Shown here piece after piece: positions 22,801 through 32,565 of a stretch of DNA of 64,000 nt (positions within the stretch are counted from its first letter, which is position 1; each line of letters opens with the position of its first letter). Position numbers and translations under genes: made by a program. The notes under the pieces were generated by a model. That model made no database searches. It was given only the letters and a program-made list of their open reading frames with translations, and was not told the DNA's origin. This DNA is from Alligator mississippiensis. Lineage: Eukaryota; Chordata; Crocodylia; Alligatoridae. The stretch covers positions 59,691,444 through 59,755,443 of the forward strand of contig NC_081832.1 in the NCBI RefSeq assembly GCF_030867095.1, in the 5' to 3' direction.

Positions 22801-25160
22801 GCACAAGGATAGCTCAATTTTCTATACAGGTGCTTCGGCAAATCAAAAACAATGATTCATGTTCCCCAGCCATAGAGGCTGGAGGCTACTTTACCTTTTG
22901 TCAGCTACTTCCCAATATCCAGAAGCACATTATTAATTAACATTAATTTAAAATCACAGAATAGATTTGTTTCCGTTTCTGCATCTATGTGAGTTTAAGA
23001 ACAACGTTCCCACAGTGACGCAGGAAGTCAGTAGAAGAACTAGAAAAATAATATTTGGATCGGCTTACTCTCCATCCTGGGCATTAACTAAGGAAGTTCA
23101 TACCAGCAGATGGCGATATCTCATTAGTGCTGGCTCTTTGAAAGGAGTAAAGTTCTTATTGAAGATCCACATGTCCATGCCACCCTTCGCAATGCCTCAT
23201 GTAGTCACCACACCCACCACAGGAAACTCAGATTATAAAGCAGAGCATTTTTAAGACCATTTTTTAATTTTACCTCTAATATTTCACATACTGAAAGATG
23301 CAGTTTTTGCTTTGATCACACTGATATAAGCATATTTTCACTTTTAATCTTTTCAGGAAAAAAGATTACTAGAGGCTTTGAGCACCCCTAAATTACAAGG
23401 AGTTTGTTGAACTGGTAGCTCTTCAGTGTCATTGTAAAAACAGACATGGTTATATGCGCTTTGTGCTCATCAGAACTACATAAAATTTTATATTTGAACA
23501 TGTTCTGCCTGTCAGTCTAATAGGATGTGTTTTTTTCACAGTTTTATGATACTGATGAATATTTTATGACTCTCCTGGAGACTAACACCCCAGACAAGAT
23601 CTTCGTTCAGGCCAGGGATCGGTATTACAACTCATCTTGGAGTGATTGGTCTTTACCATGCAGGTATAGCTTAAGGCAGCATTTATTACACTGGCATAGG
23701 AGACTGTGGGTTTGTCTACATGTGCAATTAATTTGAAGCAATAAACTCTGGAGCAGTGCACCTGGGACAGCAGCAATTTGAGCTGGGCGGAGCTGTTGAC
23801 TCCAGGGCTGCTCCTGCCTTGCTCTGCCCCAGGTTCTGGGTGGCGGCATTGGGGATGGCTGGGGCACAAGGATGCTGAGCTGTGTGGCTAGGCAGCAGGC
23901 AGGAGTCTGGCCCCCCTACTGGCTGGGCTGACCAGGCACAATTTATGCCCATGGTCAGCACCTACTGTCCCCGATGGTACTATCTTATTACAGTGTTAAT
24001 TAGTTTACTGCAGCCTAATACTGTCACACATGTAGATGATGACCCTTTACTCTGCAGTTAATTAATCTACTTCACGGTAAAGTGCATGTGTAGACACAGC
24101 CTGTTTGATTAAGTGGGAAGAGACAGCTATATACAATTATATTCTCTAGCATAATCTAGACTTCTCATAGAAAAAATAATTAAGATCCATTTAGAATAGG
24201 CCGGAAATACTATTCTTGAGTTTACAGTTAATGAGCACACACCAACTGCTGAAGCTTTCTTAGCCTGACGAAGGGTTTTTGAACCCGAAAGCTTGCTTAA
24301 TAACTATTCTCCAACCATTTGGGTTGGTCTAATAAAAGATATCAAATTCACCCAAGGAACCTTGTCTGCAGTTAATGAATCGGATTTCTACCTAGCTACT
24401 TACTTATACTGAAGTACTTGAATAGTTGGCTATTGCGAATATAACCCACACTAGCAGTGTTTATCTTTGTCTTTTTCTAGTGAGTAGTCTATATAAGAGG
24501 CTTATGAGTCACTTTGGGTTCTGAGTTCAAACTCTGATGATGTCTAAACAGGATCAGATTATATTAGCAGAATAAATTAGTATGAGAAAATGGAGACTAT
24601 ATTAAAAATGGAAATAATCTTTTTCCAATCAACACTACTGTATTTTGAAAACAGGATCAAGATATAGTAGTGGTGGTTCTGACATGAATAAAGGCTGCTG
24701 AATAATTTTAAAAAGAGCATAAATTTTTAAAAGTTTGAACCTGCTTGAGCTGAACAAGACCCAAATCCCTTTGAACACAGAATTATTTTTGTAAAGCTTG
24801 CAAGTACCTCAACAGTTCTGATCATATGAGTAACTCTATTGTAATTACACACAGAAAGTTCTACTGGTTATGTTGGTAAAAATTTCCAAGGTATTTGGGC
24901 ACCTATGGATGCAGATAGCCCCTTTTTAAATTTTCAAAAGAGCCATAGCAGACACCTATCACCCAATCAAATAAGCTAAACCCTATAGGAATTTGTATCA
25001 ATAGATGCTTATCTTGGAAAGTTGGGATGTATGTCATTCACACCTGAACCAGATTGGCATTAACTGAAGGCAAAGTGGACTGAAAGCTAAGGACTGCCTG
25101 AGAAATGCAAAAAGAATATTTGTTTCAGTTTTCTTTGTCTTATTTTCTAGTTATCAATAA
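16821..25160 (+). CDS. IL12B: interleukin-12 subunit beta (p40), 7 coding exons
   Basis: Secreted p40 subunit that pairs with p35 (IL-12) or p19 (IL-23) to drive Th1/Th17 responses. Coding exons: 16821-16902, 18135-18419, 19531-19648, 20645-20838, 21568-21719, 23542-23663 and 25151-25160. All have AG/GT borders and phases 1,1,2,1,0,2, and they join to 320 residues. Residues 1-20 are a signal peptide. An Ig-like domain follows (C48-C88), then two fibronectin-III domains with the conserved blocks KCEAKNYSG, PFAEEHQPIE and TWSTPESYFPLTF. The receptor motif WSDWS is at 310-314. C193 aligns with the human cysteine that binds p35/p19 covalently. N-glycosylation sites are N49, N125, N135, N216 and N307. 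Oddities: the usual partner of the last cysteine (C317) is missing, while C217 and C234 are extra. The final exon is the least certain part, because another acceptor at 24480 would also give a stop after two residues. Confidence 0.96.
16903..18134 (+). other. IL12B: IL12B intron 2
   Basis: No coding or repeat feature that I can support. Open frames within it are short and family-less. Confidence 0.6.
18420..19530 (+). other. IL12B: IL12B intron 3
   Basis: Contains near 19056 a CAGGGGTGGGCGACC that looks like one end of a hAT-type element, followed by GC-rich sequence to about 19190, but no opposite end is visible. Otherwise unremarkable. Confidence 0.5.
21720..23541 (+). other. IL12B: IL12B intron 6
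   Basis: AT-rich intron with a short direct duplication of about 20 bases (GTGATTTAATGTAGAATACT) at 22123-22142 and again at about 22161. No other feature was identified. Confidence 0.5.
23708..24101 (+). mobile_element. MITE family M, copy 2 (in IL12B intron 7)
   Basis: Inverted ends GGGTTTGTCTACATGTGCAA and (reverse) GGCTGTGTCTACACATGCAC match the family ends at 53044 and 54464. The interior carries a GC-rich block of about 200 bp (23760-23950) absent from the other copies, flanked by AT-rich TTAATTA arms. It lies just after the exon 7 donor and is not expected to affect the coding sequence. Confidence 0.65.
24250..24368 (+). mobile_element. retroelement tail with hammerhead-like core
   Basis: Contains CTGACGA (24265-24271), a perfect 5 bp hairpin GGGTT-TTTG-AACCC, then GAAAGCTTGC. 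The arrangement resembles the core of a hammerhead ribozyme of the kind known from Penelope-like retroelements. Further on is TTGGTCTAATAAAAGATATC, shared with related tails at 28005-28212 and 47860-48005. Assignment to Penelope-like elements is inference; the repeat family itself is directly visible. Confidence 0.5.
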
Positions 25161-25455
25161 GAGATTTCAGAGAAGTGGCAGAAAAACAAAAGAGGAGGAA
25201 AAGAATAAAGAATACAACAGCTTAAACGCAACTGAGCAAACAACCTGCCTCAGAAATTCCTAAGAAGCCCTGATACGTATTTTTGTAATTAAAAAGCCGA
25301 TAATATGACAATGATTATGACAGTTTGCTCATATTCTATATTTGAGTGGTGCTGCTGGAATATACTATGTCTACTTAACATTTTTAATAGGTTTGATACA
25401 TTGAAACATCACCAATTATTTTGTTGGATTCTGTATGTTATAATATTCCATCTAT

Positions 25456-25486
<31 letters not shown>

Positions 25487-26530
25487 TTATTTGTTTGGTA
25501 CACGTTACAATGTCACATGCCAGTATTTTTTTACTGAAATGCTTTGTGTGTTAATTTAGAGAGAAGGTAACTTATTATGAGAAGACATAATTTATCTATT
25601 TATTATTTATAATGCCTATTTATGTATTTAAAATTTTATAAATGCGTCAGCATGGAAATCTTTGGCTGCGTGAAGCAGCTGTGTGTTGTATTTCAAGGCC
25701 ATACCCATCATCCAAACTGATGGCAATTAAAGAGGGAAATAGAAGCTTGAGGAGCTAATTTTTACCTGCTGCATTTTGTCAGCTGCATTATGTATTTGCT
25801 TACATCATGTTGATGCCTATGTGGAGAAAACAATAAATAGCGGTTGCATTCTGCAGCTGCTACCATTGAAATACCAACCAAATTCCAATGGGAGCTGGAT
25901 CAGCTCCCATTGGAAGCAGTGACAGTTTGGGCACTGGCTCAGGTCCTAAATGATCTGTGGTTTTTTACAGAGATATAGCTAAACAGATTTCAAAGGCAGA
26001 CATTAAATGTCTGATCTATATTTAGAGATTTTTAGAAGATTAATTTTTGCAATTTATTTATACATTTCCCCCAGGGTATGTTTGACTCTTTTACAGAACC
26101 CCAGGGAACATCTGGTCCAACACCAAATTGCTTACAGAGTAAGACTCTAATTTAGAAAAAAAAACAGAAGTATGTGTTCAAGGTCACCCTCGTAGGCTCA
26201 AAGTTATGTAGGTGTCTAACTTCCTATTGACTTCTAAAACCTTTGGGATTCTGGGCCTTAAGGCTTGTTCCAAAGTCTGTTGGAGTCAAAAAATGGTTCT
26301 CATTGTGCACATACTTAATTTGTTTTCTACATTAGAAATGGGAAGTGATTTAAGCTATTTAAACCTTAAAACAGGATGTATCTGGTATTTCAGAAACTTA
26401 CGGCTAATATGTACAACTGAATAGTTATTGAGGTTGAGATTATGTATCTATTTTGCTTTTGTTTTCAATATAAGATCTGCTTTTAAATTGTTCTACAAAT
26501 GAACTAATAAACTGTATTCAGAAAAAAAAA
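25161..26530 (+). promoter_or_regulatory. IL12B: IL12B 3' UTR with AU-rich element
   Basis: The region after the stop carries an uninterrupted run of overlapping ATTTA pentamers at about 25453-25490, with more at 25590-25630. Such class II AU-rich elements bind decay factors and shorten cytokine mRNA life, and mammalian IL12B also carries a TTTATTTATTTA run in its 3' UTR. The most distal poly(A) signal, AATAAA at 26506-26511 in the context GAACTAATAAA, matches the context of the mammalian IL12B signal. An internal AATAAA near 25831 could give a shorter form. Confidence 0.8.
26506..26511 (+). terminator. IL12B: IL12B polyadenylation signal
   Basis: Canonical AATAAA in the local context TGAACTAATAAACTG, which resembles the corresponding site at the end of the human IL12B transcript. 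An A-rich stretch follows about ten bases downstream. Confidence 0.75.
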
Positions 26531-28004
26531 GGAAAAGTGTTTGTTTATGGTCTTTTAGCCTGGATAACTCATACCACATATGTACTAGCATAACACAATA
26601 TCTTTCATTATTATTGCTTTCAAGGCAGCTTTAGTTTTTCTACTGGGTCAAAGGCCTATTTGTACTTAAAAACCATGTGAAGCTACACTGCCCAGTAACT
26701 TCTGATAGTCAGCATCCTTTGTCTAAGACTTGTGCCAAACCCTAAGAAATTATTAGTGAATTTTTCTTGTTCTCATTCTGCACTGAAATGCACTGACCTC
26801 TGTGGTCAGAAGATTTGTAACTGAAACTGGGCTAATACAGATCTTGAGGTATTTGAGGTTTCTTGTCTTTCAAATTAGTACAACTGCTTCACTGCTGATT
26901 GGACCATCCTGTTCTTCAGATATCTGGAGGTAAACTCTGGCTCTACTGAAGCCAATTGCAAAATTCCCACTGAATTTTATTGGGCCAGATTTCATCCCTG
27001 GAGATCGTGAACTGGAATTTGCAGGTTCCAGACAGATGCAATACCATTAAACTACTGATAGGACTTCATACACGCACTGTTATGATCCAATACTGGGAAT
27101 TAAACAGTGGGTTAAGCACTATGAGATACTTGCAAGCAGCATGAGACACTGAATAGCTGGTTGTGGGGAATATCATTATTTTAGACCCTTCAGAAAAGGT
27201 TCTTTCATTGACTGTTCATATAACAAGGCACTTCAGCACAACTTGACCATGCCACCACCTCCATATGTTAATAAGAACCCTAAAAATGCTGTTCATATGA
27301 TGAACCTGATTCTCAGAATTTCTCAGTACCTGGAGGTCCTTGTGTATTGTTCATGCCCAGCACCTCTGAAGATCGGTTCTATAATTTGTATTAGAGTCTC
27401 CAATGTCTCATGGACACTCTTTTCAGTCTGAGAAGAGAGCTGCGAGCAAAAATGCTAAAGAATAGAATTTAACACCTGTAACATGTATCTTTCATTACTC
27501 TTACCCTTGTTGATCAGCTCAACAGCCATAATAATGCTAATTTAGACACTCACCTAAGTGGGCAGGTCGTCTATATTTCCATTTATCCTCATCATGGAAC
27601 ATGCACTATGCTGTAGTTACCACACCTTCCAAACCCTGCACTAAAAACAAGATTATTAATTTCCTTCTGGGCTTTCTATGGTATGCAGCACCACCCTATC
27701 TGAAAGCTTCCCAAACAGCTAGTATGTTTAATAAGACACTAATTGGGAACATTATTAGTGTGTTATCTCCTATGTGCATCAGACACTAACTCTAAAGAAG
27801 ACAGATTTTATCAGTAGCTTTCACTCCAGTGTGCTAAAAGGCAATGGAATATATAGATGGGGAATGCTGGGTTCAGTTCCAGGTTGCATATGGAAATTTG
27901 TGTTAGTGGTTACAGACTATGCATAAAGATGGAGAAAATAATGTATTTACTAGTATCTTCAAAGAAATAGTCAAAATTGTACAGAAGCTTAAATATTATG
28001 AGTA
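26531..28004. other. intergenic, nothing recognised
   Basis: No coding exon, RNA gene or transposon end that I can support on either strand. Confidence 0.4.
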
Positions 28005-28212
28005 ATGCAAGAGGCAAGGATTTCTTAGGGTGATATATTTTATCGGACCATCTATGTAACTGGGATAAATTAGACAATCTTTCCAATGCAAGACATTCTT
28101 CATCAGGTCCTGTTTTTGAAGAGTCTTGCATTGGAAAGTTTGTCTAACTTTATCCCAACTACATAGTTGGTCCAATTAAAGATATCACCCTAAGAAATCC
28201 TTGCCTCTTGCA
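28005..28212. mobile_element. palindrome of two retroelement tails, head-to-head
   Basis: Two 90 bp arms (28005-28094 and 28123-28212) are reverse complements with scattered mismatches, separated by 28 bases. Each arm holds the tail words GGTCC(A/G)AT(A/T)AAA and GATATCACCCTAAGAAATCC. On the - strand CTGATGA (28106 to 28100), an AATG/CATT stem and GAAA (28083 to 28080) mimic a hammerhead core, as in the related tail at 24250. It looks like an inverted tandem insertion of one retroelement family, or an inverted duplication of its end. Confidence 0.7.
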
Positions 28213-28492
28213 TAATTTCTGGACCATCACAGTTACATCATCATTCTTACACTATTATAACTAAGTAAATTTAAAGGAGCACTTTGGTAGCAGCACAACA
28301 TAAAGTATTTTCAGCATAGCATTTCATTTTAAGAAAATCAAAAAATACAACAAAAATCACGGTCAACACTTGTCTTTGCAGCTGATCTTGCTGCAACTGT
28401 GGAGCCAACTAAATCTGTAGAACAACGAAACTTGATGGAGTTGCAGGCACTGTGGGGAATAGGGTTAGGATTTAGAATGACCTTGATAAAAT

Positions 28493-28573
28493 ATTCATAG
28501 ATTCATAGATGTTAGGGTCAGAAGGGACCTCAATAGATCATCGAGTCAGACCCACTCATCGAGTCCGACCCCA
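28493..28573 (-). mobile_element. CR1 LINE 3' end
   Basis: Reverse-strand copy of the CR1 3' UTR (ATTCATAGATGTTAGGGTCA, GAAGGGACCTCAATAGATCA), with a short internal duplication of CATCGAGTC. Only the last 80 bases survive. Confidence 0.88.
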
Positions 28574-28689
28574 TAGATATAATACAAAATCAATTGAATG
28601 ATATTAATCAAGGACGAGCTCCAAGTTCTGTAGTTGAGATAAAACAGTAGCATCCACAAATACAGACTGGGGAATGACTGGCTAGGCTG

Positions 28690-28983
28690 CAGTCCAGCAG
28701 AAAATGGCTTACAATGGACTATAAGCTGAATATGAACTAACAGTGTGCTCCTGTTGCAAAGCAGGCCAATAGCATACTGGGCTACATTAACAGGAGCATC
28801 ACTTGGAAATCAAGAGAAGTGATTCTTCTGCTCCCTTCCAAACTGGTAAAGCTTCATTTGGATATTGTGTTCAGTTTTAGGCATTAAGGAGTGTACAGGA
28901 TTCGGATCGACTGGATAATTAGCATTTCTGTAGAAAAGGACCTGGGTGTTACAGTGGAAAATAAAGCAAATATAAGCCATGGG
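28690..28983 (+). mobile_element. CR1 LINE fragments in non-native order
   Basis: Two pieces of the CR1 ORF2 C-terminal region. The first (28690-28880) encodes AKQANSILGYINRS-like and SREVILLLPSKLV-like sequence. The second (28905-28983) encodes SVEKDLGVTVENKANIS. In an intact CR1 the second piece lies before the first. They are therefore two insertions or a rearranged copy. Both frames are degraded. Confidence 0.75.
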
Positions 28984-29434
28984 AGTCCGGGGTGGGGAGG
29001 GGGGTCCCCGTGCGCCCAACGGCAGACCCAGAAGTGGAGCAGATGTACTTCCAGTCTATTTCCAGGTCCACTGCCAAGCGCACGGGGGAACCCCCCACTC
29101 CACATCCCCCTGGCTCAGCGATCAGCCACAGGGGGAACCCCTGGGTATCCCCCCAGACCCAGGAGGCACCAGTCGCTGAGCCATAGGATGCTCCATCCAC
29201 CCCACTATCTCAGCATTCATGAGTCGCGCCTGGTACCTTGAGGTACATAGAAAAAACATATAAAGCTGTATCTATGCCCGAATCGTCGAATCTCTCCAAA
29301 TCAATTTGGAGGCTACCGATTCAATTCAAAGAGATTAACTGGTCTCCTGATCTGATTCAGATTTGGAGATTCAGCTGCCAAATAGGGCCGAATCTCCTCT
29401 GAATCGAATCAGCGACTGAAGCTTCACACAGCCC
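28984..29434 (+). mobile_element. TIR element family X, copy 3, left-truncated
   Basis: Begins within the GC-rich core (GCAGACCCAGAAGTGGAGCA) and continues through CCCAGGAGGCACCAGTCG and the right arm to the terminal CTTCACACAGCCC followed by TA. The left arm and left terminus are absent. It sits inside or between CR1 fragments, so it is probably younger than at least one of them. Confidence 0.7.
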
Positions 29435-29562
29435 TACTGGGTAGACAAAACCTTGGCTGGGATGATTTAGTTAGAAATGTTCCTGCTTTGAGCAGGAGAT
29501 TGGACTAGATGGCCTCCTGAGGTCCCTTCCAACCCAGATTTTCTATGATTCTGTCATTCTAA
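29435..29562 (+). mobile_element. CR1 LINE 3' end
   Basis: CR1 3' UTR in the + direction: GGATGATTTAGTT, GGAGATTGGACTAGATGGCC, TCCTGAGGTCCCTTCCAACC, TTCTATGATTCTG. It may be the continuation of the CR1 pieces interrupted by the preceding X element. Confidence 0.87.
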
Positions 29563-29599
29563 ATACGTTAACAAATCAGAGTCCAGCAAACATCACCAA

Positions 29600-30012
29600 A
29601 AATGATTAAAGGCCTGTGAAACATGATGTAGGAGGACAGGCTGATGGAACTAGGAATTTAGTTTGGAGAAATGAAAATTGAGGTGGGATTTGATAACTGT
29701 CTTCAAGGCTGGTTATAAAGAGGATGGAAACAGACTATTCTCTGTGGCCACAAAGGACAGCACAAGGAACCATCGTCTTATATTGCAGCAAGGGAAATTT
29801 AGATTAGATAGTAAGACAAAGTTTCTCAGTATGAGGGTAGTTAAGCATGGAGAGATGTTGTGGAATCTCTATTCTTGGAAGTTTTTAAGAGCAGGTTAGA
29901 TAGATACTCAACTGGGATGGCTTAATCAAGTCTGATCCTTCCTCGAGCTTCTGGTTAAACTAGATGACCTCCTCAGATCTCTTTCAGCCCTACTTTTCTA
30001 TTATTTCTATTA
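29600..30012 (+). mobile_element. CR1 LINE 3' fragment, old
   Basis: A degraded CR1 ORF2 C-terminus (landmarks NRLFSVATKDSTRNHRL, GKFRLDSKTKF, EMLWNLYSWKFLR) followed by a 3' UTR (CTAGATGACCTCCTCAGATC). More diverged than the CR1 copies at 1028 and 48262, and probably an older subfamily. Confidence 0.82.
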
Positions 30013-32496
30013 CATCAATAGAATCGTCTCTTGCTTTGTCCTTAGGCTTGATCTCTCCAATCATAAGGAAGAGCACCTTTCATCCTCCTCCCAAGGGTGT
30101 GAAAGCCAGCAGAACTCGTCTTCCTTTAGGCAAGTGATTTGGCATAGACATGTTCCTTAGGAAATACATAATTGGGATTTGCAGGCCATTCCTTTTGTTG
30201 AGCAAGGTTTTGCTATTTGACACTATGATCCATTAATTGTATGTGGGTGGACACAGCATTTACCCATATGCAACAAATTGCAGCAGCCTGGACGTTGGCT
30301 CTATATACAAACACGTACCTAAATAACTAAATGGTTTTCATTCATACCTTCTTTCATGTTTTTGTACAGCTTTGTAGATAACTCATGTATTGCTGTCTGG
30401 GTGCATGCAGAACCACATTGAAATAAAATGACTGACTTTCTATTTCAGTGCAAGTCTGTGTGTAACAAAGGCGTAAGTTTTTGTTTGAGGATGCATAGCA
30501 CCCCTTTACATTACTAGCTATCCTCATTTAAAAGTATGCAGTCACACAGGCTGGAAGCATTCCTGCCTATGGATTCTTTCTGGAATACAGGAAGGTAGCA
30601 TCCTCCCTTGTGAAACAAAACGAATTTTGATAAATTAAGATTTAGCAATTATTGGACAGATTTGAGTTGCAGTGAGTGAGGACCAATATGCCCAGCCATG
30701 AAGGGCCCTCTGCCACTTTCATGAAAATATACAATATATAGACATGACAAATTCAGAGAAGAAAATTTCAGTTGCTGAGAGATTGTTTGTATATATACAC
30801 ATGTATCTCAGCTGGTCTTTGCAAGGTCTTTCAGAAAAGCTCCCATTAACTTTTACATGAATAATTTGAATATTTGCTGGCTGTTTATGCTGGCATTTAC
30901 TTCAGTGGGACTTCTCATTTGCTTGAAATTATAAATCAATCTGAAGGGATAAGAAGGTAGGGAAGGTCCTCTACTGAAGTATATAGCTCTGTCATAGATG
31001 TGTATATTCAAAACTGTTCTTAGAAAGAAATGCTTGCCTCGGTCAAGTCAGTTGCAAATCTCTGTTAATTTCAATCAAGCTGGAATCTGAATCTAAAGCA
31101 AATAGAATAGGTCAGCTATAGGAATGATAATGATACATATTCATATTATCCTTAGAAGTCATATTAAATATTATTAACTATATCTGAACATTCATTTATT
31201 TGCAAAATATATTGTTCTAAGTGACTAAGGACCTCAGAAAATTATGCCACTGTAAGACCTCTCATAGCTTTCTATTTTTTTAATTGGAATATTTTAACTA
31301 GTTACTATTTATACAGCCAGAAATGTTTAATCTAAATGACTATCATCTATGAGGTCAGCTATATATGAAGCATGTTACAGAAAATGCCAAAGTCTGTGCA
31401 AGGTCTTGAAGAAAAGCTCAGATGAAGCCTTGTTTGCATGCTTTGAATATTAGCATTGACATAAGCAAGCATTCTCTTTCACTTAAAATTATACAGACAT
31501 GGCATTTAAGCATCTTACTGAATCGGGCTGTAGTGAATGCTCTTTAGTGGTCACTGGTAAAGGCTGAGATTTTGTATCTGTATGTCATCTCATTTTGGAA
31601 AGTGAAACCTCTCCAGTTTCTCATATTGTTTATGATGGCTTTTTCTCTTGCAGTTTTAACATTTATATTTCAAAATGCTGGAAATTTCAGAACTTCAGAT
31701 GACCCTGTGGATTCAGTTAAGCAGTAAACCTAAATTTCCCATCAGTGTTGTATCCTTCTTTCTGAATGATATCTAACTACTCGTAAAGGCTAACGTTAAG
31801 AAAATGAACATTAATTTAATTCTGATACATTAGCTAATAGTAGTAGCTTTAGTAAGTTAGCCTTCACAGCAAGCCTTAGTGAGCCTTAGCAGTAAGAGAT
31901 TGTCACTAAAGGGGATCCAATGCAATGTGACAGACCTCAGGAATTCTTAATAGCCAAACCCTTAAAACATTGTTTAGATAAAACCACTAGATAAAACTGC
32001 AGGTGCAGTTCTCCTGACATCTTCTCTCCCTGTAAAAACCTCACATCATCCCAATTCAAGAGTGAGCAAATCAGAGTATCTGTATTCTTCTGTGAGGACA
32101 GCTGGATGGAGATTTTGGTTGCATCAGGCAGTACACTCCAGGACACAGTAGGCACAACAATTAGGCAACAAGACATAAGCAAATTAAGAGGTTTCCTCAT
32201 ACCGAAGTGTCAAGGAAACTCTGTATTCTGTCAGGCTGCAATTTTAACATCTTGGGATGTTGTCATGAATCTTAGGCTTAACTGAATACTGTTTAGAAAC
32301 AAATAGCTCCATTTTCTCTCAAGTTTTGCTAACATTGCCTAATGGTGAGATATGTCAGCAGCAGAGAAGGATCATAGCAAGCAATACTTACCCCTGTAAA
32401 CTGGGATTCAAAGAAAGACACGCGCCTGTTGAGGCTTTTCTAGAACAAAACCTGATTGATGTGCAGAAACAAAAACTGGACCAGTTCCTATTGTTG
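30013..32496. other. intergenic, nothing recognised
   Basis: AT-rich sequence with no supported gene. Short stretches around 30820-30960 and 31380-31560 (for example CATTTACTTCAGTGGGAC) resemble very old dispersed repeats but cannot be named from the sequence alone. Confidence 0.35.
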
Positions 32497-32565
32497 TTTC
32501 ATAGTTTCATAGTTGATAGGGTTGGAAGGGACCTGAGCAGATCATCAAGTCTGACTCCCACCTTT
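32497..32565 (-). mobile_element. CR1 LINE 3' end
   Basis: Reverse-strand CR1 tail: TTTCATAGTTTCATAGTTGA, then GGGTTGGAAGGGACCTGAGC, then GATCATCAAGTCTGACTCCC. Includes two copies of the TATGAAAC tail unit. Confidence 0.87.
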
